From the NCBI GenBank assembly GCA_947044405.1, contig CAMRHE010000322.1:1550001-1614000 (forward strand): DNA of 64,000 nt, written 5' to 3'. Positions 1 through 10,055 of the stretch are shown piece by piece (position 1 is the stretch's first letter; every line of letters begins with the position of its first letter). The DNA comes from Leptodactylus fallax. Lineage: Eukaryota > Chordata > Amphibia > Anura > Leptodactylidae. The position numbers and the translations under genes were made by a program. A model generated the notes under the pieces. That model did no database searches. It worked only from the letters and a program-made list of their open reading frames with translations, and was not told the origin of the DNA.

Positions 1-81
1 TAGTGCCACTTAAGTAATAATTATCTGTCTATATACAGTATGTGTAAGTTGTGTATATATTTTTATTTATATTTATAATAC

Positions 82-640
82 ACTAGCAGAAGGACCCGGC
101 TTCGCACGGGTATATTTAATTTTTTGTTTGTGTAGTGGCCCCATACGAATTGGCCAGTTTTGCACTTGACATCCAGTATGGCAGTCCAGTATAGGTACAG
201 TCTATGGAAACCTGGTAAATAAAATGTGAAGTTATATTGGCTGATACACGTGATATGACTGAATATTTAAGGACCTGTGAACTGCTATTGACTAATACAG
301 GTCATAAATAGCTTGGTTGCTATGGAAACCTGGTGTAAACCTGTGTGTCTGAGGAGACTAAGAGCCTGCGAGCTTCTATTGGCTGATAAGGGACATGTGA
401 CCAGGTGTATGGCAGCTGGAATATGAGTGAAAGATTTGCAGGCTTGTATTAGCTAAAGAAGGTCATTTTTTGGGAATACTGTATCTCAGGAACGGTATGT
501 CCTAGAGAACTGAGACCCAGTCTAAAATCTTCACGGACACCTGATGTACCTGTGTACTAAATTTGGTGACAATCAGCCCAGTCGTTTGGTCGTGTATGAA
601 GAACAGAAAGACAGACAGAAACTCATTTTAAAACCTTGTT
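82..640 (+). repeat. Unclassified interspersed repeat, copy 1
   Basis: The block opens with the motif ACCCGGCTTCGCACGGGT and ends in a run of AGACAGACAGA followed by AAACTCATTT. Its second half (about 345-640) matches a second copy at 10260-10555. Shared landmarks are TTCTATTGGCTGATAAGGG, CTGTATCTCAGGAACGGT and the segment ending CATTTGGTCG. I do not recognise the family. The short open frame at 544-750 lies inside the repeat and is not a gene. Confidence 0.6.
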
Positions 641-1069
641 TTAGCCATAGTAATGTAATAGCACAAATTTTATATGACAGTTTTGACTTCTTCGACTACT
701 TGGTGGCCTTATTACAATGGGCCCCTACACTAACACTTTACAGAAGATAAAGGACAAAAGACAACCTTCTTACTGACTGTTACTGTGCATTCTCTAAGAA
801 CTTTCTCTCAGTGGTCTTGTTCATAGGTGGAGTAGAACATTTATTACACAAGTAAAGTCTTTGTGTAAGGACCCATCTGAATGAGGTCACCGTGACGTGG
901 AAGATGGGCTCGCACAATTTATCAAATTATGCCTAAGAACCTCACATTTAAACGGTAGTTAATGATACATGAAAGTACAGTTGAAGAATTTTATCATTTT
1001 AAGGGGATGTCCAATTTCAGCAACTAAATGTTTATATAATGAAAACTATACCATTTTGAAATATAGTTT
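641..1069. other. No recognisable feature
   Basis: Unique-looking AT-rich DNA. I see no exon with splice sites, no repeat ends and no RNA gene. Confidence 0.5.
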
Positions 1070-1385
1070 CTGCATCAATTGCACATAGTTTTCTAGATCT
1101 CTGCTTGCTGTTATTCTTTGTTTTGTGAATTCTTTGTCTTGTGAATAAAAATCAGTACATGGTCATGTGATCGCCACACAGGTGCACAGCTCGTTACAGT
1201 CACAGATCAGTAATCAGACAACTGTCTTGTAACAAGCTCTGCACCTGTGTGTTCATCACATGACTATGGACTGTATATCACATGACCATGGACTGATTTT
1301 TATCGAATGGAAGTAAACAAAGGATAACAGCAAGCAGACATCCAAAAAATTAATTGATATATAAAGTATGACCCCTATAAAGCTC
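1070..1385. mobile_element. Inverted-repeat (foldback) MITE-like element
   Basis: The two halves are imperfect reverse complements. The left arm carries CTGCTTGCTGTTATTC, then AAAAATCAGTACATGGTCATG, then CACACAGGTGCA. The right arm carries the same blocks inverted in the opposite order, around a centre near 1200-1225. One block (TCATGTGAT) is duplicated in the right arm. No coding potential and no clear target duplication, so the superfamily is unknown. Confidence 0.6.
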
Positions 1386-1809
1386 CACACCCAAGACTAA
1401 ACTCACTAGTCAGAATTGAGTCTAGTCTCTAAATGGCTTCTATAAAAACTATTCTGGATGCATCAATCCTCATTTAATTTTACCTGGTCTTTTACTTTCC
1501 CTCCATTAGCTTACCTCTTAGTTTAACCTAAAATGACCATTAAACACAGAATCCAAACAAAGAAAAAAATAATAATTGATTTTATGACACCTCACATCCT
1601 CTGCTTATTTTTCTCTCTCTTCTTTTGTCTTATATCACAATTACAGAGAACGAAAAACAAAACAGTGATTTTTTTCTAAGGCAGCAGACATGTTTTACCC
1701 TTTCCCCCACTAACGATAGTGCATGTGAACCAGGAAGTTTAGGAGACGGCTGAACCCAGTCTGCACACTTTTTGTTTATACAGTAAGCATAGCCACTTTG
1801 TAAGATATA
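1386..1809. other. No recognisable feature
   Basis: AT-rich sequence with no supported exon, RNA gene or repeat end. Confidence 0.45.
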
Positions 1810-1811
1810 TA

Positions 1812-3447
1812 CAGTCATATGAAAAAGTTTGGGCACCCCTATTAATCTTAATCATTTTTAGTTCTAAATATTTGGGTGTTTGCAACAGCCATTTCAATTT
1901 GATATATCTAATAACTGATGGACACAGTAATATTTCAGGATTGAAATGAGGTTTATTGTACTAACAGAAAATGTGCAATATGCATTAAACCAAAATTTGA
2001 CCGGTGCAAAAGTATGGGCACCTCAACAGAAAAGTGACATTAATATTTAGTCGATCCTCCTTTTGCAAAAATAACAGCCTCTAGTCGCTTCCTGTAGCTT
2101 TTAATCAGTTCCTGGATCCTGGATGAAGGTATTTTTGACCATTCTTCTTTACAAAACAATTCCAGTTCAGTTAAGTTTGATGGTCGCCGAGCATGGACAG
2201 CCCGCTTCAAATTATCCCACAGATGTTCAATGATATTCAGGTCTGGGGACTGGGATGGCCATTCCAGAACATTGTAATTGTTCCTCTGCATGAATGCCTG
2301 AGTAGATTTGGATCATTGTCTTGCTGAAATATCCATCCCCGGCGTAACTTCAAATTCGTCACTGATTCTTGTACATTATTCTCAAGAATCTGCTGATACT
2401 GAGTTGAATCCATGCGACCCTCAACTTTAACAAGATTCCCGGTGCCAGCATTGGCCACACAGCCCCAAAGCATGATGGAACCTCCACCAAATTTTACAGT
2501 GGGTAGCAAGTGTTTTTCTTGGAATGCTGTGTTTTTTGGACGCCATGCATAACGCCTTTTTGTATGACCAAACAACTCAATCTTTGTTTCATCAGTCCAC
2601 AGGACCTTCTTCCAAAATGAAGCTGGCTTGTCCAAATGTGCTTTTGCATCCCTCAGGCGACTCTGTTTGTGGCGTGCTTTCAGAAACGGCTTCTTTCGCA
2701 TCACTCTCCCATACAGCTTCTCCTTGTGCAAAGTGTGCTGTATTGTTGACCGATGCACAGTGACACCATCTGCAGCAAGATGATGCTGCAGCTCTTTGGA
2801 GGTGGTCTGTGGATTGTCCTTGACTGTTCTCATCATTCTTCTTCTCTGCCTTTCTGATATTTTTCTTGGCCTGCCACTTCTGGGCTTAACAAGATCTGTC
2901 CCTGTGGTCTTCCATTCCCTTACTATGTTCCTCACAGTGGAAACTGACAGGTTAAATCTCTGAGACAACTTTTTGTATCCTTCCCCTGAACAACTATGTT
3001 GAACAATCTTTGTTTTCAGATCATTTGAGAGTTGTTTTGAGGAGCCCATGATGCCACTCTTCAGAGGAGATTCAAATAGGAGAACAACTTGCAATTGGCC
3101 ACCTTAAATACCTTTTCTCATGATTGGATACACCTGGCTATGAAGATCAAAGCTCAGTGAGGTTACAAAACCAATTTTGTGCTTCAGTAAGTCAGTAAAA
3201 AGTAGTTAGGAGTATTCAAATCAATAAAATGATAAGGGTACCCAAATTTTTGCACCGGTCAAATTTTGCTTTAATGCATATTGCACATTTTCTGTTAGTA
3301 CAATAAATCTCATTTCAATCCTGAAATATTACTGTGTCCATCAGTTATTAGATATATCAAATTGAAATGGCTGTTGCAAACACCCAAATATTTAGAACTA
3401 AAAATGATTAAGATTAATAGGGGTGCCCAAACTTTTTCATATGACTG
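1812..3447 (-). mobile_element. Tc1-like (DD34E) transposon, family A copy 1
   Basis: The ends are CAGTCATATGAAAAAG and its reverse complement, flanked by TA dinucleotides (1810-1811 and 3448-3449), the Tc1/mariner target duplication. The inverted repeats are about 225 bp, each with an inner GACCGGTGCAAAA motif. A transposase pseudogene lies between them on the minus strand. A second copy of the family is at 58025-59673. The two are very similar, so the family moved relatively recently here. Confidence 0.95.
2040..3049 (-). pseudogene. Tc1-like transposase, frameshifted (family A copy 1)
   Basis: Transposase of the DD34E Tc1 group, which cuts and pastes the element at TA sites. The start MGSSKQL at 3049 is chosen because it matches the usual first residues and length; an upstream ATG at 3094 only adds leader. 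An N-terminal paired-type helix-turn-helix region precedes a GRPRK AT-hook-like motif. Catalytic motifs are WTDET (first Asp), QQDND (second Asp) and PDLNIIEHLW (Glu). Compared with the 58 kb copy, 13 nt are missing near 2311, just after the second Asp, so the frame is broken there. The C-terminal third continues at 2291-2040. Length without the deletion would be 340 residues, normal for Tc1. Confidence 0.9.
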
Positions 3448-3449
3448 TA

Positions 3450-3995
3450 CATACTGTATACATATGGTAGCAGTGCAAACAGTAGTACCAACAATAGTAG
3501 TTGCCACCTGTAGTAGTAACAGTGCCAACAGTTACCAACATTACCAGCAGGATTAATAACAGTGCCAGCAGTAGTACATAGTGTCAGATTGGGATGTGTA
3601 GGGCCCATCAGTGGAATTGATTATAAGAGGACCTCCCTACTGCTACTGGCATACAAGCTATAAAAAATTCACACCACTTCTCTAGCCCTGTCAGATTTAT
3701 CATCATTTATACCAGTTTTCTGGCATAAACAATGGCAGAATTCTAAACCAGCAAGGAGCTGGTGCAGAGTTCTTTTTAGGCACACGGACCCCAAAAGATG
3801 TGCCTAATTTATGACGACTTGTGCACTTCATTATAAATTAGCTCCAAACAGCAGGTGGAAAACATTGTTCTTCATAAATCAGTCGTTATATTTTCTATAT
3901 TACTCAGTATCTATTGACTGTGGCATCCGAGGGGTTTGAGAATGGCTGAGAATGTTGTCTCAGGCATTAGAGCAGGCACTATCACTGCAGTATAA
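3450..3995. other. Low-complexity AGTA/CAGT-rich DNA and a MITE-like fragment
   Basis: 3460-3580 is an imperfect array of CAGTAGTA/CCAACA words. 3690-3850 resembles the interspersed sequence at about 15985-16305 (GATTTATC ends, GGCACA and TAAATTAG words). No gene is supported. Confidence 0.4.
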
Positions 3996-3999
3996 TGGT

Positions 4000-4778
4000 A
4001 CAGTGGTTGGCAAGAATAAAACGGCCAGACATCACGTCCGACCGGGCTAGACAAGATATATGCTCGTGATTGCACTATTTTACCTGCTCCAATTTCTAAC
4101 TGCCTTATTGAAGTTCTATCTCTTTGTGCCTCTGATCAGCTGGGGTTACGCTCAGCAAAAACGCGTCAGGCATTTCTTTTGGCAGTACTTAGCGTTACAA
4201 ACAATTTTTGTGACAGTGTTTTGTGTGTGCTGTGTGTAAGTGGCAGTCAGTACACATTGAGAGTATAACGTAAGCTCTCTAGTTAGACCTTGAGTCAGTC
4301 GTATTAGCTGGTCTTTTACTGGTTTTCAGTTATTTAGTGTGAGTGTGTTCATTAAACAGATTCAGACTGATGGGATCTGTTATACACCCCCATGAATAAG
4401 TGGGATAATGGAGGGATAAATTATCTTATCTCTGTTCTTTTCCCTGTGGAAGGGGGTGTTTTTTTTTTATCACCCATATGGTTGGTTGATCCTTTTTGTG
4501 TGCATACAAGTATATAGTGGATCCATCCTTGGGTTGATATGGGCTTTGGGAACACACTCTTTAAGTAACAATATCCTACCTCCATTTCTGGCACTACAAA
4601 TCACTGGGTCTGACAGACCCATTGGCCATTGATATATTGGACATCTATCTGAGTGTTACTATACTTTTAAATAAACATTATTAAAAGTTATATTTTAAGT
4701 GTGTGAAGGATCATAATGAACTTTTTATAATTTTATACTTTTATATCTGTTTAAGAATTTCATATCTGCTTAAGGTGT
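4000..4778 (+). mobile_element. Possible Penelope-like element end fragment
   Basis: Weakly supported. At 4132-4165 the order CTGATCA, a GCTG/CAGC stem, AAAA and ACGCGTCAGG resembles the core layout of the hammerhead motif found in Penelope-like terminal repeats, with two core changes. The tail has AATAAA followed by ATTATTAAAAG, a common style of ending for such elements. There is no coding remnant. It could instead be an unrelated retroelement end. Confidence 0.3.
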
Positions 4779-4779
4779 A

Positions 4780-5482
4780 ATGTGTGTAAAAAAACATTGT
4801 TATCCTTAAAGTTGAATATTAGATGTGGTTGTTTATGCTTGAAACTGAGTGTGATATAGTGTTACACTACCAGATAGTGTCTGCATACCAAAGTGAGAAT
4901 CCTTTGTGTCCAAGAAGACATGTGCTTGGCTTGCTGCCAGAAGGCACCTCCCTGCATCACAGCGCAAGACAGGAGATGGCTGACCATATACGAAACTGCT
5001 TATATCTGTTATCTATTGTGAGTATGTGAACCCAGAGGGCGCTATTGAGCGACCCAGGGCCAGGCCTGAAAAGGCCCTCAGCCACACCTATGGGTGGGGC
5101 GCAACTCCAAAGGGAGCGGTTACCGCGGCAGAGCTGCTGTCGAGTCCTGCAGGAAGCAGGGACTGTGGAACCAGCCAAGGACAGAGAGGCGGTCTGTCCC
5201 AGGAGGGCTGGGGTCCACAGGGGACTTTTGCTTGAGCTGAGCATTAGTCAGGCTGCTTGTTGCCCCATAGGCTAGATAGGGGTCAAGGAGTCAGTTAGTG
5301 CCCTAACTGTGGCCCAGGCTGTTTTTGTTTTGTTATGTTCCACCTTTAACGCTGAAATAAAGCCATTTTACTTTACACTAGCACCGTCTGAACGCTGCTC
5401 CTCCGGCGCCCAATACCACGAACATCACTGTCGGGTCCAGGAGTCTGCCGCCATTGAGACTAATCCCCCCCAAATTGTCACA
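4780..5482 (+). mobile_element. LTR-like block (5' LTR candidate)
   Basis: The block begins near a TGT at about 4780 (start uncertain) and ends in ACA at 5480-5482. It is GC-rich from about 5030, with AATAAA at about 5356, leaving about 125 bp that would be R-U5. Two bases after the end comes TGGTGC, a primer-binding-site-like sequence. This LTR-end plus TGG arrangement is typical of LTR retrotransposons or endogenous retroviruses. No matching 3' LTR is seen in the window, so the assignment rests on structure only. If real, it would supply the promoter for the intronless ORFs downstream. Confidence 0.5.
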
Positions 5483-5484
5483 TA

Positions 5485-5502
5485 TGGTGCTACGGATTCG
5501 GG
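5485..5502 (+). promoter_or_regulatory. Primer-binding-site-like sequence
   Basis: TGGTGCTACGGATTCGGG starts 2 nt after the candidate LTR end. TGG would pair with a tRNA CCA end and GGATTCG resembles the complement of a T-arm. The spacing between the two is about 5 nt shorter than a standard tRNA would give, so this may be a divergent or decayed site. Confidence 0.35.
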
Positions 5503-5979
5503 CATAAAGAGATCCACGCAAGTCCTGGAAGACAAGTGTTTGGTGACTGCAGTACTGCTAAGTGTGCATTGTGGCCTACAGCTGGAAGAAGTCTGTGATT
5601 TCAACTGAGAAACCCAGGAAGGGGTAAGTGGAAGTGCAACATAGCAAAGTGTGTGCAAAAACTGGTGACAGTAAAACTCTGGAAGAGAAATCCAGGGAAT
5701 GGATTTTGTGTATACTGTGGCTCAGAAGTCTGTAAAGTGCTTGCTGATGGCAAGAAAGTAAGCAATGTGTGTAGAAGCTGGATATTGCAAACAGTCTATG
5801 TGAAAGGCTATGGTGCCATGTTTGTGTTTTCTGTGGAAGGCAGAAGAAAAATGCTGGTTGTTGTAGTGCCACATAAGTTAACTGTTTGAATACATGTGAC
5901 TGCAGAAGATAGCAAAAAAAGTTGCTGCCGGTTGAACCCAAGGATTCTTTGGAATATTGTGTAATCTTGTTGGTAAACC

Positions 5980-6387
5980 ATGGGCAAGAAAAAGAGAATT
6001 TCAGCTTGTAAGAAAGCAGAGAAGTTATGCTCAGGGTTAATAGTGCAGCAGTCTGAACGCAGAGAGACACAAAACCCGGAAGAGAGCATGTGGAGTGCAA
6101 GTAAAGATAATGGGTTGCATGAAAGTGACTTAGTTTTTCTGAAGCACCTCTGTTCTATGATTGAATATGTCCCTGCTGACTGTGTGTCTCATACAGGAGT
6201 GCATGAAAGCGCCAAAGATAAAAATATTATGGTGCAGCAGCTTCAAGATGAGATTAAAACCATCAGGTTCATTTATGAGGATGAAATATCTGATTGGAAG
6301 TGGCAACTTGAGGTATCAGAAAAAGAGAACCTTAAGTTAAAGAAAGAGCTTGAGACTATAAAGAGTTCATATCCTAGTCATTGTTAA
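5980..6387 (+). CDS. Coiled-coil ORF upstream of the myosin/HIP1R fusion, unknown family
   Basis: 135 codons starting MGKKKRIS with a lysine-rich N-terminus. Residues 85-130 have heptad-like Leu/Ile spacing and charged residues, so a coiled coil is likely. It shares the reading frame of the 919-codon ORF downstream. Only two stops, TAA at 6385-6387 and TAG at 6430-6432, separate them, so the two may once have been one frame of about 1,074 codons or be joined by readthrough. About 500 nt of leader separate it from the candidate primer-binding site, the place where gag would sit in an LTR element. I see no gag hallmark such as a zinc knuckle. The family is not recognised. Confidence 0.45.
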   Translation: MGKKKRISACKKAEKLCSGLIVQQSERRETQNPEESMWSASKDNGLHESDLVFLKHLCSMIEYVPADCVSHTGVHESAKDKNIMVQQLQDEIKTIRFIYEDEISDWKWQLEVSEKENLKLKKELETIKSSYPSHC

Positions 6388-6444
6388 AATGTGGTGCTGG
6401 GTTTGCCTGGAATGGACTGTGTCACTAAGTAGGAGTTTGCTGAA

Positions 6445-9204
6445 ATGAAATGTGCTCTATCTAATAAAGTTATACAGAGTGTAGAGCAAAAGCAAGTGCT
6501 TGAGAAGCAGTTGCAGGATTTAAAGGAGCAGCATGTCCAAGACTCCATTGCCAAAGAGAGTGTCGTTGAAAAATTAAGAGATGACCTTGAAACTGCTAAA
6601 TGTGAGAGAAGTGAATTTTTGCAGTGTCAGTCAGAATGTCTGGATGACCAAGTCAGGAAGTGTGAAAAACTTTCGGCTGCATTAACTGACAAAGAAGATG
6701 AAGTTGTACAGCTGAGGAAGCATGTGTCTGACCGAGAGAGTGATTTAGAATCTGTGGTGCAGACATTGCAGTCAGAGAAAAAGTTGCTTGAACTAAAGCA
6801 AGCTCGCCTAAATAATGAGGTCAAGGAATGGCAGGGCAGAGCTGGAGTTCTGGAACAAAGAGGAAGGGAACTCAAAGCTAGAATATGCAGCCTGGAGAGG
6901 GCGCTCTCAGGATCTTGTGAAGATAATGAGAAATTATCTGTTTTGGTGCAAAATAAAGACAAAGAATTGAGGGAGATGACGTCTGTCCATGCTCAGAAAG
7001 TGCAAACCTTACAGGAGAGTCACAAAAAAGTAGAGACTCAACTTCAAGAGCTGCAACTACAAGTCACAGAAGGGGACAGGTTTCGAGCAGAACTGCTAGA
7101 CAAGGCAAACGGAATGCAGGTGGAATTGAATAATGTCACAAGGCTTCTTTCTCAAGCAGACAGCAAGTTTATCAAACTTTCCAAAGATTTTTCTACACTA
7201 GAATCTCAGCTTCAGGACACTCAGGAACTTTTGCAAGAAGAAACTCGTCAGAAAATTGACCTTAGTACAAAACTAAAACAAATGGAAGATGAGAAAAATG
7301 GTTTCCTTGAGCAACTAGAGGAAGAGGAGGAAGCAAAAAGAGATTTGACAAAGCAGATTTCAACACTGCAGGCTCAGGCGACTGATATGAAGAAAAAAAT
7401 GGAGGATAGTATTGGGTCCTTGGACTCTGTTGAAGAACTAAAGGAAAAATTGCTAAAGGAGCTAGAAGCTACAAATCAACGGTTTGAAGAGAAGGCTGCT
7501 GCTTATGACAAACTTGAGAAGACGAGAATTAAACTTCAGCAGGAACTAGAAGATATAGGTGTAGATCTTGATCATCAACGTCGGATTGTGTCAAATTTGG
7601 AAAAGCAGAAAAAGTTTGATCAGCTGCTTGGTGAAGAGAAGACTCTTTCTGCTAGGTATGCAGAAGAACGTGACCGTGCTGAAGCAGAGGCTCGTAGAAA
7701 AGAGACCAAAGCTCTTGCCTTGGCTCGCTCCCTAGAAGAGGCCCTTGAATTGAAGGCCGAGTTAGAGAGGCTCAACAAGCAACTGCGCACTGAAATGGAG
7801 GATTTGGGTAGCTCCAAGGATGAAGTTGAGAAAAACCTGGAATCTGTGCAGATATTGTATGAGAACAAAGCTAATGCTTATGACAAGCTGGAAAAGGCCA
7901 AGAGAGAATTGGACCTCCAGATAGAAGACATGAGGATTCAGTCTGAGGAAAACCTGTCTAATTTATCTGCTCAGATTGTAGATCTAAAAATGCTTGCTGC
8001 TCAACTAAAGCTGCAAGTGGACAAACGGGAGGAAGTTGTACGCATCAAGGAACAGCTGGAGTTTCAGATGGAACAAGTGAAGCGCGAGTCAGAAATAAAG
8101 TTGGAAGAGCACACTTTTCAGATAGAACAGTTAAAAACCGAAGTTGAATCTAAAAGAGGAGAATTGGATCGATTGCAGCAGTCTCTATCCAATACTGAAC
8201 AGTCAACATCTGCACTATCTTCAAAGCTGGCAGCACTAGAAGTTGAGAAGGACTCGCTACAGATCCTGTTAACCTCTAAAGAATCAGAGCTGTTAGCCAT
8301 GAAAAACTTGACTCAAGAGAGAGAGTCTGTATTCAACCAAGAGCAAGATAAGAGAGCCACTGAGATACGGGACTTGAATGAAAGACTTGACAAAAAGTCT
8401 GAAGATGAGCAGAAGCTTTATCAGAAGATGTTGGAGGATCAGTTCAACATAATTCAGGGAACAGTGAGGGAAGCAGAAAATATCATCCAGGATGCAGTTG
8501 CTAAACTGGATGATCCTCTACATATCCGCTGCACTAGTTCACCAGATTACCTGGTAAACCGAGCAAAAGTTGCTAAAGACTCATTAATCTCCCTCTCGAA
8601 TGGGCACTCCAAATACATACAGAATATGACAGATGCCTCTGACTTAGTTGGAGCACTGGTACAGTTTGCACACTTAACAGCAGATACAATTGTAAATGGC
8701 AGTGCAACGTCTCACTTGGCACCACCAGGCCATGGAGATTGTCTTGTAGACAACTGCAGAGAATGTGGAAGCCAGAGTTTACAGTATCTGAATGAGCTGA
8801 AGGATAAGCAGTCTTTGATGGATGCTGACCTGACAAATGTTAGAAGAACACTGCAGAATATCCTAGAATTAGGAGACATAGTGGATAAAGAGATGGCATC
8901 TACATCTGCTGCCATAGAAGATGCAGTGCGAAAGACTGAGGAAGATCTGGGTACTGACAGTAAAAACTGTGATGTTGGAAACTTGGTATCCCAGTCCTCC
9001 GGTGTTAGCACAGAGAATGAAAATAACTTGGAGAATGTTGAGATGACGTTATCACCAGCTCCTGTACTGTCAGAAAGGGATTTTCACAAAAATTCTTGCA
9101 ATCTATCACAGTACCGCAAAATGCCTCCAGGAAGTTATGCGTATGAGAAAGAGGAGGTAAGAATAGAGTATGGAAGTCGTTCTCCGGCTGTGGAAGTATT
9201 ATAA
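6445..9204 (+). CDS. Intronless chimeric coiled-coil protein: non-muscle-myosin-rod-like segment joined to HIP1R-like segment
   Basis: 919 codons without introns, starting MKCALSNK. Residues 1-190 are coiled coil of unknown origin. Residues about 195-465 closely resemble the tail of non-muscle myosin heavy chain (MYH9 type): landmarks [28 protein letters not shown] and [13 protein letters not shown]. Residues 466-500 still look myosin-like with an insertion that repeats the AYDKLEK motif. From about 525 to 833 the sequence follows HIP1R/HIP1: [35 protein letters not shown] and [14 protein letters not shown]. The actin-binding THATCH module that normally follows is absent, as are the myosin motor and the HIP1R ANTH domain. 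Residues 834-919 are unrecognised and low in coiled-coil character. Parent genes have many introns, so this derives from spliced RNA. Position after an LTR-like block and leader suggests retroelement capture by template switching. The open frame suggests recent origin or selection. Function is unknown; oligomerisation or clathrin light chain binding is possible only by inference. Confidence 0.8.
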   Translation: MKCALSNKVIQSVEQKQVLEKQLQDLKEQHVQDSIAKESVVEKLRDDLETAKCERSEFLQCQSECLDDQVRKCEKLSAALTDKEDEVVQLRKHVSDRESDLESVVQTLQSEKKLLELKQARLNNEVKEWQGRAGVLEQRGRELKARICSLERALSGSCEDNEKLSVLVQNKDKELREMTSVHAQKVQTLQESHKKVETQLQELQLQVTEGDRFRAELLDKANGMQVELNNVTRLLSQADSKFIKLSKDFSTLESQLQDTQELLQEETRQKIDLSTKLKQMEDEKNGFLEQLEEEEEAKRDLTKQISTLQAQATDMKKKMEDSIGSLDSVEELKEKLLKELEATNQRFEEKAAAYDKLEKTRIKLQQELEDIGVDLDHQRRIVSNLEKQKKFDQLLGEEKTLSARYAEERDRAEAEARRKETKALALARSLEEALELKAELERLNKQLRTEMEDLGSSKDEVEKNLESVQILYENKANAYDKLEKAKRELDLQIEDMRIQSEENLSNLSAQIVDLKMLAAQLKLQVDKREEVVRIKEQLEFQMEQVKRESEIKLEEHTFQIEQLKTEVESKRGELDRLQQSLSNTEQSTSALSSKLAALEVEKDSLQILLTSKESELLAMKNLTQERESVFNQEQDKRATEIRDLNERLDKKSEDEQKLYQKMLEDQFNIIQGTVREAENIIQDAVAKLDDPLHIRCTSSPDYLVNRAKVAKDSLISLSNGHSKYIQNMTDASDLVGALVQFAHLTADTIVNGSATSHLAPPGHGDCLVDNCRECGSQSLQYLNELKDKQSLMDADLTNVRRTLQNILELGDIVDKEMASTSAAIEDAVRKTEEDLGTDSKNCDVGNLVSQSSGVSTENENNLENVEMTLSPAPVLSERDFHKNSCNLSQYRKMPPGSYAYEKEEVRIEYGSRSPAVEVL

Positions 9205-9594
9205 AGAAACCATTCCAATATATGATGTGGACAATCACGGGACAAGTTTATTTGATTAAAGAGGGACGTCGACTTAGTATGTCTAGTCCCATTGTAGCTC
9301 AACCCATGGGTAGTGAGCTAGCACTTAAGCTCATATCAATTAGGACAACGACAGTTACCTGGGGAACCTGGTCATCTGGCCCACAAAGGGTAACATGACA
9401 TAATCAAGTGTACTTTTTGATATATATTTTGTATAAATAAAACTACAACTCTCAGCAGGTTCTGAGGATCTGAGCCTGCTGGGGTTGTAATTCTCAGAGT
9501 GTCAGGGAAGAATAAGGACCTGTTCAGAAGGTGGAAAACGAAGAAGAATTGAGGTGGACTACTCTTCATTTTCCAGGCCTTTCAGGTCCCCATG
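9205..9594 (+). other. 3' flank of the chimeric ORF with polyadenylation signal
   Basis: Non-coding sequence after the stop. AAGAGGGA at about 9260 is purine-rich, but no LTR start follows it. AATAAA lies at 9436-9441. No poly(A) tract follows, so the insert does not end like a LINE-made retrocopy. A short inverted repeat (CTACAACTCTCAGCAGG against CCTGCTGGGGTTGTA) occupies 9442-9495. Confidence 0.45.
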
Positions 9595-9745
9595 GATCAG
9601 CCATTTACTGGCTCCACGCAGAACAATGCCCCCTTTACTGGCTCTCACACAGTATAACGGTCCCTTTACTGGCCCCCACACAGTGAAACACCCCTTCTGC
9701 TGTTTCCCACACAGTATAATGCCACCTTTACTGGCAACACAAAAA
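9595..9745. repeat. Short minisatellite-like array
   Basis: About four imperfect units of the type CCTTTACTGGC...CACACAGTATAA. The CACACAGTATAAT word also occurs in the minisatellites inside the hAT elements elsewhere in the window. Confidence 0.5.
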
Positions 9746-9894
9746 TCAAGGAATTGATGCATCTATCAGACTACCTAAAAGTAATATGGTGCCCTGTGGC
9801 CAGTTAAATATTGAGTTTCCTGGTGACAGACTCCATTTAATTCATGAAACAAAACAGTTTTGGAAGTTTTATATCAACAAGAAAAAGATCTCAC

Positions 9895-10055
9895 CTGTTA
9901 TTTGTTTGAGAGCAACTGTGGAGGCGTCATTTGTCATATTTACATATGCAACTTCATGCTTAAAGTCAGAGATACCACAAAATGACAGAACTAAAACATT
10001 TTCCTGAAGGATTACTTCAATTGGCTTTTTGCTGTCCAACAGTGCACTGGTTGCT
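9895..10055 (-). CDS. AKAP7: AKAP7-like exon 5 (coding)
   Basis: 161 nt with acceptor TTTTACAG immediately upstream and donor GTGAGA downstream (minus strand). It completes a codon begun in exon 4 and encodes 53 residues including [14 protein letters not shown] and [11 protein letters not shown]. This matches the AKAP7 stretch that follows the first catalytic motif (ALLELK..., LTLPF.GIG). It ends one base into a codon, so another exon must follow to the left. None was found between 1 and 9.9 kb. Confidence 0.75.

Noticed and set aside
5576..6100. 174-codon minus-strand ORF
   Set aside because: No domain and no splice support; overlaps the retroelement-like leader and the coiled-coil ORF on the plus strand.
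5980..9204. gag/pol of an LTR element
   Set aside because: No zinc knuckle, protease, RT or integrase motif is visible in any frame between the LTR-like block and 9.5 kb.
9205..9450. 3' LTR of the element carrying the chimeric ORF
   Set aside because: A purine-rich stretch exists near 9260, but nothing after it matches the 4780-5482 block, so no 3' LTR is claimed.
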